A DNA stretch of 7,122 nucleotides, from positions 1 through 7,122 of the forward strand of contig CAMEUD010000060.1 of the NCBI GenBank assembly GCA_945937975.1, read 5' to 3'. This document shows positions 1 to 4,260 of the stretch, one piece after another. The DNA comes from an uncultured Clostridia bacterium. GTDB lineage: Bacteria; Bacillota; Clostridia; Christensenellales; UBA1242. The notes under the pieces are model-generated. The model ran no database searches, was not told the DNA's origin, and saw only the letters and a program-made list of their open reading frames with translations. A program made the position numbers and the translations under genes. Position 1 is the first letter of the stretch. Every line of letters begins with the position of its first letter.

Positions 1-513
1 ATCATAACCATTCATTGCAAGCCAAATGCAAACCGCTACAGCTTCTGCACCTTTAACACCTTCTGGATGATTGTGTGTTACTTCAGTCACGAGAGATGAC
101 AATATTTTAACTTCTTCCAAACTTTTTGCAAAATATGGTACAGAACTAATACGCATTGCACTTCCGTTCCCAAATGAGTTATATGGTTCTGAGGTATTAC
201 TATTAAGCCATTTTTTAAACCTTGAGCCATAACCTGCATGCGGATATTTTTGTCCATAATATTTCAAATTTTTTATTGTTGCGTTTTTAAGGGTTTCCCA
301 ATTTCCATTTGATTCAATTAGGGCATTTGCCACTGCAATTGTCATAACTGTGTCATCAGTAAAATGACATGTCAAACGATATTCGTAACACGATTCAGGG
401 CGGTGTTCTGCTTTAAGTAACAAATCAAACTCTTTACTTTTTATTGAATTAAATTCAAATCTTGAACCTGCAATATCTCCAATAATTGCTCCAATTATAC
501 TATTTTTCTCCAT
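1..513 (-). CDS. ADP-ribosylglycohydrolase family protein (C-terminus beyond window)
   Basis: The frame is open from an ATG at 513 to the window edge, giving 171 residues without a stop; the family is usually about 250-300 residues, so the C-terminal part is missing. The N-terminus has the family's G-A-I-I-G-D-I-A-G signature at residues 8-16. FTDDT at 51-55 is the first metal-binding motif of the DraG/ARH fold. GNGSAMR at 115-121 and HNHPEG at 147-152 are further conserved blocks. The second metal motif expected near the C-terminus cannot be seen. Such enzymes use paired Mg or Mn ions to remove ADP-ribose from proteins or small molecules in the cytoplasm; the substrate here is unknown. The start lies two bases after the upstream stop, with only a weak GGGGT ribosome site, so translation is probably coupled to the preceding gene. 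Family assignment is firm; the biological role is not. Confidence 0.93.
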   Translation of the reverse strand, partial: MEKNSIIGAIIGDIAGSRFEFNSIKSKEFDLLLKAEHRPESCYEYRLTCHFTDDTVMTIAVANALIESNGNWETLKNATIKNLKYYGQKYPHAGYGSRFKKWLNSNTSEPYNSFGNGSAMRISSVPYFAKSLEEVKILSSLVTEVTHNHPEGVKGAEAVAVCIWLAMNGYD

Positions 514-515
514 AT

Positions 516-842
516 TTAACACCCCATTTTTGTCCATTTTGCTGTTAATGTTTCGGCATAATCTGTTGCATTTAACACATATTCACTAAATCTTTTTAGT
601 GCATTTATGACTGTGTTATGACCTTTAGCCCCAAATTTTTCCATTGAGCCATATTTGTCGTATTTGAGAATTAAGTTTGGTAATTCTTCAGCAAGAGTTA
701 ACCAATCTTGGATTCCTTCTTGTTTCATTACTTGTTCAATTGCTGATACATATTGAAGAACGGTGCTAGGATAACCAGACCCTGTCCAATGTTTATATTC
801 TTCTTCTATTAAATATTCTTTAAATCCTAATTCTGATGGCAT
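516..842 (-). CDS. Small protein resembling a SAM-like core-binding domain
   Basis: This is a 108-residue protein of predicted helices with no signal peptide or membrane segment. Its first part (FKEYLIEEEY, then a serine/threonine-rich turn and an LQYVSAIEQV helix) and its last part (GHNTVINALKRFSEYV) resemble the helical N-terminal core-binding (SAM-like) domain of tyrosine recombinases. No catalytic domain follows, and no R-H-R-Y catalytic residues are present, so it is not an integrase. A lone domain of this kind could be a DNA-binding or adaptor subunit. It starts two bases after the nuclease stop and ends two bases before the ADP-ribosylglycohydrolase start. AAGGGGG on the minus strand (859-853), ten bases before the ATG, supports the start. 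The gene itself is well supported; the fold is a resemblance and the function is unknown. Confidence 0.75.
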   Translation of the reverse strand: MPSELGFKEYLIEEEYKHWTGSGYPSTVLQYVSAIEQVMKQEGIQDWLTLAEELPNLILKYDKYGSMEKFGAKGHNTVINALKRFSEYVLNATDYAETLTAKWTKMGC

Positions 843-844
843 AA

Positions 845-1762
845 TTATAAAACCCCCTTACTATAATCTATTTCACCAACTATATATTTACTAAAATCAT
901 TATGGATTCCAAAAGATGGATGATCATCCACAAAATCACTATCAATTGCTAGCACAATTAGGTTTCTATCAGTTCTTATATGAAAATTGGCTTGACAGAA
1001 TGTGTTTGCTGGAATTTTTAGGATATGTAATTTTTTCTCCTCATTATTATTTAACAAAATAAACCAGTAGTGATTCAAATAATCTAATTTTACATTTGCA
1101 GGATATTTTTTCCCGTCATAATTTGCAAAAGTATTATATCCTGGAATTGGAATGGATATGTTGTGTTCTTTACAAAGTGCAATCGCATTCTCTTTGTCTA
1201 GCGTGTTCTCTTTGCTTAATTTGTGTGATATACTTTTTTTTAATGTATGTGTAGGTAGTTTGGGAGATAACTTAGTGATGGGAGTGGGAGTTAATGGTAA
1301 TATTACTTTATGAGTGGTGATTATTTTATAATCGTTGAAAAGCAAATCAATAGTAGTTTGATTATAACCATTTTCTTTGAAATAATTGGCCAATATAGAT
1401 TTTATAAATTCTTCATCATTTATCTTTTCTTCAAGTTTTAGTTTGTCCTTTTCAATTTTGTAATTTTCATTTACAAAATCTTTAATTCTGTTTTCATCCA
1501 AATTCTCTTTTTTAAATAAATTTACAAATTTTTCGCCAAGTGGATTATCTTTATCAAATTCTATTTGTATTGATTGTTGGTCTTCATCATCTTTATTGTA
1601 ATCGTATACAATTAAATTTATTTTGTTTGCAATAAGGATACCGATTGGAATTTTTAATAATTTTAAATAACTTAAAAGCTGTTCAAAATATTTCTTATCA
1701 CAAGCATCAAAACATTCTTTTTTTAATTCCACAACAGCAAAATCTTCGTTATTTTTTCTCAA
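845..1762 (-). CDS. PD-(D/E)XK restriction-like nuclease, C-terminal part in shifted frame
   Basis: The first usable start in this frame is a TTG at 1762 without a convincing ribosome site. The frame is open further upstream and encodes I-I-T-D-I-V before that TTG. The sequence fits the second half of the nuclease that begins in the frame at 1962. Joined by a -1 shift, the product is about 372 residues. In joined numbering, Asp65 (ITDIV), Glu79 and Lys81 (VVELKK) form a D-x13-E-x-K core typical of PD-(D/E)XK nucleases, here like the N-terminal domain of type I restriction HsdR subunits. A helical stretch (FEQLLSYLKLL, then GILIANKINLIVYDY) completes the domain. A proline/threonine-rich linker leads to a C-terminal domain of unknown function containing YWFILLNNNEEKKLHILKIP. 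No helicase motor is present, so this is a stand-alone nuclease-like protein. Translated from TTG alone, it would lack the catalytic Asp. Confidence 0.8.
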   Translation of the reverse strand: MRKNNEDFAVVELKKECFDACDKKYFEQLLSYLKLLKIPIGILIANKINLIVYDYNKDDEDQQSIQIEFDKDNPLGEKFVNLFKKENLDENRIKDFVNENYKIEKDKLKLEEKINDEEFIKSILANYFKENGYNQTTIDLLFNDYKIITTHKVILPLTPTPITKLSPKLPTHTLKKSISHKLSKENTLDKENAIALCKEHNISIPIPGYNTFANYDGKKYPANVKLDYLNHYWFILLNNNEEKKLHILKIPANTFCQANFHIRTDRNLIVLAIDSDFVDDHPSFGIHNDFSKYIVGEIDYSKGVL

Positions 1763-1776
1763 TACAATATCTGTAA

Positions 1777-1962
1777 TTATTTTTTTGTTGAACCAATCAT
1801 CATTTCCTTATGTGAGATAATGTCGCCTTCTAGTGTTTTATAATTTAAATATTCTATAAATATCTTTTCCCACAATGTTTGAATTTTGAATTCTTCAGCA
1901 TCTTTATATTCATTAAAGAGATTTATAATGTTATTCCATATTTGTTTATTATCTTCTTCCAT
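1777..1962 (-). CDS. PD-(D/E)XK restriction-like nuclease, N-terminal part ending at A7 run
   Basis: This 61-residue frame starts at ATG 1962 with a strong AAAGGAG site (1980-1974) eleven bases upstream, the best start signal in the cassette. The residues include IWNNIINLF, FKIQTLWEKIFIEYL and HKEMMIGSTKK. They match the N-terminal helices and the GST(K/R)K(I)I-x-D motif that normally continue directly into the catalytic strand of HsdR_N-like nucleases. The stop TAA follows immediately after seven A; the expected continuation (I-I-T-D-I-V) is in the -1 frame. It is therefore read as the front of a single nuclease gene spanning 845-1962, not as an independent peptide. It is the first gene of a three-gene minus-strand operon. 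Whether the cell makes a joined protein depends on frameshifting or on the true length of the A run. Confidence 0.75.
   Translation of the reverse strand: MEEDNKQIWNNIINLFNEYKDAEEFKIQTLWEKIFIEYLNYKTLEGDIISHKEMMIGSTKK
1780..1786 (-). other. A7 frameshift site (A_AAA_AAA heptamer)
   Basis: On the minus strand the codons read ACA AAA AAA TAA, so the run fits an X_XXY_YYZ slippery heptamer in the zero frame with a stop directly after it. A one-base slip backwards gives ATA ATT ACA GAT and restores the conserved nuclease sequence exactly. An eighth A in the DNA would give the same protein. Programmed slippage, a phase-variable tract, a disabling deletion and a base-calling error are all compatible with what is seen. 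Confidence 0.7.
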
Positions 1963-1997
1963 TTCAATTCTTTCTCCTTTGTTAAAAGTGATATGTT

Positions 1998-2025
1998 CTA
2001 ATACTATTATTCTTCATTGTTACAA
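1998..2025 (-). promoter_or_regulatory. Candidate promoter of the nuclease operon
   Basis: On the minus strand TTGTAA (2025-2020) and TATTAG (2003-1998) are separated by 16 bases and precede the AAAGGAG site of the nuclease start. The -35 overlaps an 11-base palindrome, ATTGT-T-ACAAT at 2016-2026, which could be an operator. In such A/T-rich DNA several hexamer pairs can be found, so this is only a candidate. Confidence 0.3.
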
Positions 2026-2084
2026 TAATTCTTTTTCCCCGATTTTATATTTATCTTTTAATAAATTATTCTCAAGTTTAAAGT

Positions 2085-2114
2085 TTGACGATATTTAAGA
2101 ATGCTCTGTATAAA
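2085..2114 (+). promoter_or_regulatory. Candidate promoter of the XRE regulator
   Basis: TTGACG (2085-2090) and TATAAA (2109-2114) are 18 bases apart on the plus strand, about 75 bases before the XRE start. It diverges from the nuclease operon, the usual layout for a regulator and its target genes. Both hexamers are close to the sigma-A consensus. Confidence 0.5.
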
Positions 2115-2191
2115 CAAGACAAATAAGTCACCGATATATCCTTCAATATTATAATAGCATAATGATATTTTAAAGTCAAAGATACATTGAT

Positions 2192-2435
2192 ATGTTATTA
2201 ACTGAAGCAATTACAAAAAGAATATTAAAATTGTGTAAGATAGAGATATTACTCCAAATAAGTTGGGAACCATTGCAGGTCTTGACCCTAGTACAATAAC
2301 AAGTATTTTTATGGAAAAAGTAAGAATCCAGGCACAAGAACATTGCTCGATATTTGTGATGCTTTGGATATCTCACTTTTTGATTTTTTTAATGATGAGA
2401 TGTTTAAAGACAAAACACTTGAAGGTAGTTATTAA
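2192..2435 (+). pseudogene. XRE-family helix-turn-helix regulator, broken by two frameshifts
   Basis: Reading across three frames restores a compact Cro/C1-type repressor of about 81 residues. Frame one from ATG 2192 gives EAITKRILKLCK. A one-base deficit near 2240 then shifts to RDITPNKLGTIAGLDPST, followed by ITSIF. A second deficit in the T run at 2306-2310 (five T where six would keep frame) shifts to GKSKNPGTRTLLDICDALDI, followed by SLFDFFND, ending at TAA 2433-2435. The order matches the family: first helix, the two helices of the DNA-reading motif, then the LLDICDALDISLFDFF tail. No good ribosome site precedes the ATG. Both lesions are one-base losses, and neither resembles a slippery site leading to a useful frame. 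It faces away from the nuclease operon and was probably its regulator. Identification of the family is strong; loss of function is inferred. Confidence 0.82.
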
Positions 2436-2437
2436 AG

Positions 2438-2465
2438 CAAGGCACTTTGCCATGTTTTTATTTTT
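2438..2465 (+). terminator. Probable intrinsic terminator after the XRE pseudogene
   Basis: GGCA (2441-2444) pairs with TGCC (2448-2451) across a CTT loop, and CA/TG extends the stem beyond one mismatch. The stem is followed by TTTTTATTTTT. It lies just after the XRE stop and would separate this transcript from the str promoter. The stem is short, so confidence is moderate. Confidence 0.5.
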
Positions 2466-2537
2466 ATAATAACTTACTTTGTTCGCTTTCCTAATAAATA
2501 TATTTATATTCGCTTGTAAAAAAGTTTTTATAAGTGG

Positions 2538-2566
2538 TTGACAAATTGGGTAAAATCGTGTATATT
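2538..2566 (+). promoter_or_regulatory. Consensus sigma-A promoter of the str cluster
   Basis: TTGACA (2538-2543) and TATATT (2561-2566) are separated by exactly 17 bases, a near-perfect housekeeping promoter. Transcription would start near 2573, leaving a leader of roughly 245 bases before rpsL. A short inverted repeat, ATTTAC/GTAAAT at 2564-2578 followed by seven T, overlaps the -10 and start site; it could also stop read-through from upstream. Confidence 0.85.
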
Positions 2567-2572
2567 TACTTC

Positions 2573-2779
2573 GTAAATGTTTTTTTCATTTGCACCTAAG
2601 TCCTAATTTTGCTAGTTAGGCCATATTAACAAACAGCAGGTAGCAATTAACTTTGTTTTACCGAAACTACACAAATTGGTGTATATGCGTGTTGTGTTTA
2701 ATACTTTAATAAGTTGAACACTGTTGCAATGCGAATTTGTCAAGTTTAGTAAAACATACTTTGATGAATTCGCTTTTTT
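2573..2779 (+). ncRNA. Structured rpsL leader, candidate transcription attenuator
   Basis: The 383 bases between the XRE pseudogene and rpsL hold no credible gene, but the transcribed part is rich in pairing. CCTAA/TTAGG (2602-2606/2616-2620) forms a first hairpin. GGTA/TACC plus CAA/TTG (2639-2662) forms a second, within ACAGCAGGTA ... TTAA ... TACCGA. ACACAA/TTGTGT (2669-2674/2692-2697) forms a third. GTGTTTAA/TTGAACAC (2694-2701/2714-2721) overlaps the third and competes with it. ACAAATT (2671-2677) is perfectly complementary to AATTTGT (2734-2740) in the left arm of the downstream terminator, so the third hairpin and the terminator exclude this antiterminator pairing. The second hairpin region resembles the conserved core of the L10 leader family as I remember it; this is uncertain and no covariance search was made. 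The ligand could be a ribosomal protein. Confidence 0.6.
2731..2779 (+). terminator. Intrinsic terminator in the rpsL leader (attenuator)
   Basis: GCGAATTTGTCAA (2731-2743) pairs with TTGATGAATTCGC (2761-2773) in 13 consecutive pairs, two of them G-U. GT/AC adds two more pairs past a one-base bulge, and six T follow at 2774-2779. This is the clearest intrinsic terminator in the window. It lies between the str promoter and the rpsL ribosome site, so it would stop rpsL transcription unless an alternative fold forms. Confidence 0.75.
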
Positions 2780-2818
2780 GTTATGTGAAATAGCAAATTT
2801 TTATAAAAGGAGAAAAAT

Positions 2819-3190
2819 ATGCCTACAATTAACCAGTTGGTTCGTAGTGGAAGAAAATCTTTTGATAAAAAGAGCAAATCACCACTCCTTGAAAACTGCC
2901 CACAAAAACGTGGTGTATGTTTGGCTGTTAAAACAACAACACCTAAAAAACCTAACTCAGCTCTTCGTAAAATTGCCAGAGTTAAGCTTTCAAATGGTCA
3001 AGAAGGAACTTGCTATATTCCAGGAATCGGACACAACCTTCAAGAGCACAGCGTTGTTCTTGTTCGTGGTGGACGTGTAAAAGACCTTCCAGGTGTTCGT
3101 TATCACATCGTTCGTGGTGCACTTGATTCTTCAGGTGTTGCAAAACGTATGCAAAGCCGTTCAAAATATGGCGCAAAAAAACCTAAATAA
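2819..3190 (+). CDS. rpsL: 30S ribosomal protein S12
   Basis: The 123-residue protein begins MPTINQLVR and is full length for S12. It is a decoding-centre protein of the small subunit that helps check codon-anticodon pairing. TTTPKKPNSALRK (39-51) and GHNLQEHSVVLVRGGRVKDL (71-90) are the two conserved loops facing the decoding site. Lys43 and Lys88, where streptomycin-resistance changes usually fall, are the wild-type residues, as is Asp89, the methylthiolation site of some bacteria. Residues 35-38 (LAVK) differ from the common TRVY, and GQEGTCYIPGIG differs from the usual G-x-E-V-T-A-Y version, pointing to a diverged Bacillota lineage. AAGGAG (2807-2812) lies six bases before the ATG. The gene follows the attenuator-like leader and precedes rpsG by 41 bases, so the two are probably co-transcribed. 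Confidence 0.99.
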   Translation: MPTINQLVRSGRKSFDKKSKSPLLENCPQKRGVCLAVKTTTPKKPNSALRKIARVKLSNGQEGTCYIPGIGHNLQEHSVVLVRGGRVKDLPGVRYHIVRGALDSSGVAKRMQSRSKYGAKKPK

Positions 3191-3231
3191 AAAATTTAAC
3201 TAAAATCTATTAAAAGGAGAAACTAAACACT

Positions 3232-3705
3232 ATGCCAAGAAGAAGTGGTGTGCCAAAACGTGATGTATTACCAGATCCAAAATTCCACAACAAACTAGTT
3301 ACAAAATTCATTAACCAAGTTATGTATGATGGGAAGAAAGGTATTGCTCAATCAATCGTTTATGGTGCTTTTGACATTATAAAAGAAAAGACTGGTTCAG
3401 ACCCAATTGATGTATTCACACAAGCAATTGAAAATGTTAAACCTGTTCTTGAAACAAAAGGTCGTAGAGTTGGTGGTGCAACATACCAAGTACCAATGGA
3501 AATCAGACCTGAAAGAAGACAAACTCTTGCCATTCGTTGGATTGTTTTATTCGCAAGAAAGAGAAACAGTGAAAGAACAATGGAAGAAAAAGTTGCTGGC
3601 GAATTACTTGATGCTTATAACAATCAAGGTGCTGCAATTAAGAGAAGAGATGAAATGCATAGAATGGCTGAAGCTAATAAGGCTTTTGCTCATTACAAAT
3701 GGTAA
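3232..3705 (+). CDS. rpsG: 30S ribosomal protein S7
   Basis: The 157-residue protein is full length for S7, the primary binder that starts assembly of the 30S head and lies near the E site. MPRRSGVPKRDVLPDP at the start, GRRVGGATYQVPMEIRPERR (77-96) and MAEANKAFAHYKW at the end are family hallmarks. The stretch WIVLFARKRNSERTMEE is somewhat unusual, but no key block is missing. AAGGAG (3214-3219) lies twelve bases before the ATG. In enterobacteria S7 represses its own operon by binding the rpsL-rpsG spacer. The spacer here is only 41 bases, with no obvious hairpin, so that mechanism is not supported. The stop codon touches the left arm of the downstream palindromic repeat, and fusA follows only after 555 bases. 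Confidence 0.99.
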   Translation: MPRRSGVPKRDVLPDPKFHNKLVTKFINQVMYDGKKGIAQSIVYGAFDIIKEKTGSDPIDVFTQAIENVKPVLETKGRRVGGATYQVPMEIRPERRQTLAIRWIVLFARKRNSERTMEEKVAGELLDAYNNQGAAIKRRDEMHRMAEANKAFAHYKW

Positions 3706-3833
3706 AATTTTTAATTTTTAACTGTGAATTGCGTCGTTTACTGCCAAATTCGTCACACAGTCATTTGCGTCAGCAAACTCCTGCGTGAACAAATTTGTCG
3801 AGCCTAGCACTTCTTGTTAAAAATTAAAAATTT
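3705..3833. repeat. Palindromic repeat element 1 (18-bp terminal inverted repeats)
   Basis: An 18-base arm, AAATTTTTAATTTTTAAC (3705-3722), is repeated as its exact reverse complement at 3816-3833. Nested inside are CAAATT/AATTTG (3745-3750/3792-3797), CACACAG/CTGCGTG (3754-3760/3781-3787, one A-C mismatch) and TTTGC/GCAAA (3764-3768/3773-3777) around a GTCA loop. The element carries no open frame. It resembles a small non-coding palindromic repeat (MITE-like or BIME-like). Its left end abuts the rpsG stop. Confidence 0.7.
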
Positions 3834-3851
3834 ACACTATTCAAGTTTTTG
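3800..3851 (+). repeat. 52-bp direct repeat, copy A
   Basis: This 52-base stretch, beginning GAGCCTAGCACTTC and ending CAAGTTTTTG, is identical base for base to 4012-4063. It contains the right-hand inverted arm of palindromic element 1. Identity across 52 A/T-rich, non-coding bases points to a recent duplication or to gene conversion. Confidence 0.9.
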
Positions 3852-3870
3852 TTTTGGATACTTTGTTTTT

Positions 3871-3931
3871 GCTTGACGAAATTTGCATAGTCATTTAGAT
3901 AGAACTAAACTCCTACGCAAATTTAACAAGC
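3871..3931. repeat. Palindromic repeat element 2
   Basis: GCTTG/CAAGC (3871-3875/3927-3931), AAATTTGCATAG/CTACGCAAATTT (3879-3890/3913-3924, one A-C mismatch) and TTTAG/CTAAA (3894-3898/3905-3909) nest into one long hairpin. Its architecture matches the inner hairpin of element 1: TCA before the apical stem, CTC after it, and the A-C mismatch at the same place. Several base pairs differ by compensatory changes. The stretch is A/T-rich and has no coding potential. Confidence 0.7.
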
Positions 3932-3969
3932 GAGCATCGTCTTTCTTAACAAAAATTAAAAATTTACAA
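3932..3969 (+). repeat. Diverged partial copy of the 52-bp direct repeat
   Basis: About 29 of 38 bases match the first part of the 52-base repeat, including GAGC at the start and an identical run of 18 or more bases ending AAAATTTACA. It follows palindrome 2 just as copy A follows palindrome 1, so hairpin plus tail appears to be the ancestral unit. Confidence 0.6.
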
Positions 3970-4011
3970 GAAACAATTTTTAGTTTTGCAAAAAAGGGGC
4001 TAGTTGAAATA

Positions 4012-4063
4012 GAGCCTAGCACTTCTTGTTAAAAATTAAAAATTTACACTATTCAAGTTTTTG
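4012..4063 (+). repeat. 52-bp direct repeat, copy B
   Basis: It is identical to 3800-3851 but lacks the hairpin that precedes copy A. The bases before it are unrelated, apart from a small GCTAG/CTAGC pairing (3999-4003/4016-4020). It appears to be a truncated unit of the same repeat family. The rest of the rpsG-fusA gap (4064-4248) is very A/T-rich, with no gene seen. Confidence 0.9.
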
Positions 4064-4089
4064 ATATTAAAAAATAATTTGCATAAAAC

Positions 4090-4117
4090 TTGAAAACATT
4101 TTGAAAATTCTTAATAT
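4090..4117 (+). promoter_or_regulatory. Candidate promoter of fusA
   Basis: TTGAAA (4090-4095) and TAATAT (4112-4117) are 16 bases apart, within the A/T-rich stretch before fusA. The long repeat-filled gap after rpsG makes a separate promoter plausible. Other hexamer pairs can be found nearby, so the exact position is uncertain. Confidence 0.35.
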
Positions 4118-4260
4118 TTCAAAATAAAAATTTTTAGAATTTATATAAATATTTCGCTCGAGAGTTATATTTATTAAATAGTTTTTGTCGTTTTTGGTAA
4201 AAAATGAATAGTTTTATTTAATTTAGAAAAAATTATTTAGATAAAAATAAGGAGAAAATT

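Noticed and set aside
1886..2098. A plus-strand frame rich in serine, leucine and isoleucine
   Set aside because: It is antisense to the nuclease start, and its hydrophobic look comes from A/T-rich complement rather than a real membrane peptide.
2176..2376. A minus-strand frame of 66 residues
   Set aside because: It is antisense to the XRE pseudogene, and its sequence resembles no known protein.
2263..2469. A 68-residue plus-strand frame that looks like a separate gene
   Set aside because: Its first part is the middle segment of the XRE pseudogene, and its tail is that gene read in the wrong frame.
2724..3080. A 118-residue plus-strand frame starting before rpsL
   Set aside because: It overlaps the leader terminator and rpsL in another frame, and has no family likeness or ribosome site.
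2819..3190. Streptomycin-resistance changes in S12
   Set aside because: Lys43, Lys88 and neighbouring Pro91 are the usual sensitive-type residues.
3871..3931. The palindrome 2 hairpin as a transcription terminator for rpsG
   Set aside because: No T run follows the stem on the plus strand, and the stem is interrupted by mismatches.
3700..4070. The repeat cluster as a CRISPR array
   Set aside because: There are only two perfect copies, with irregular spacing, a palindrome beside one of them and no cas genes, so it does not fit.
4139..4150. ATTTATATAAAT perfect palindrome before fusA
   Set aside because: A 12-base A/T palindrome is expected by chance in such A/T-rich DNA and has no supporting context.
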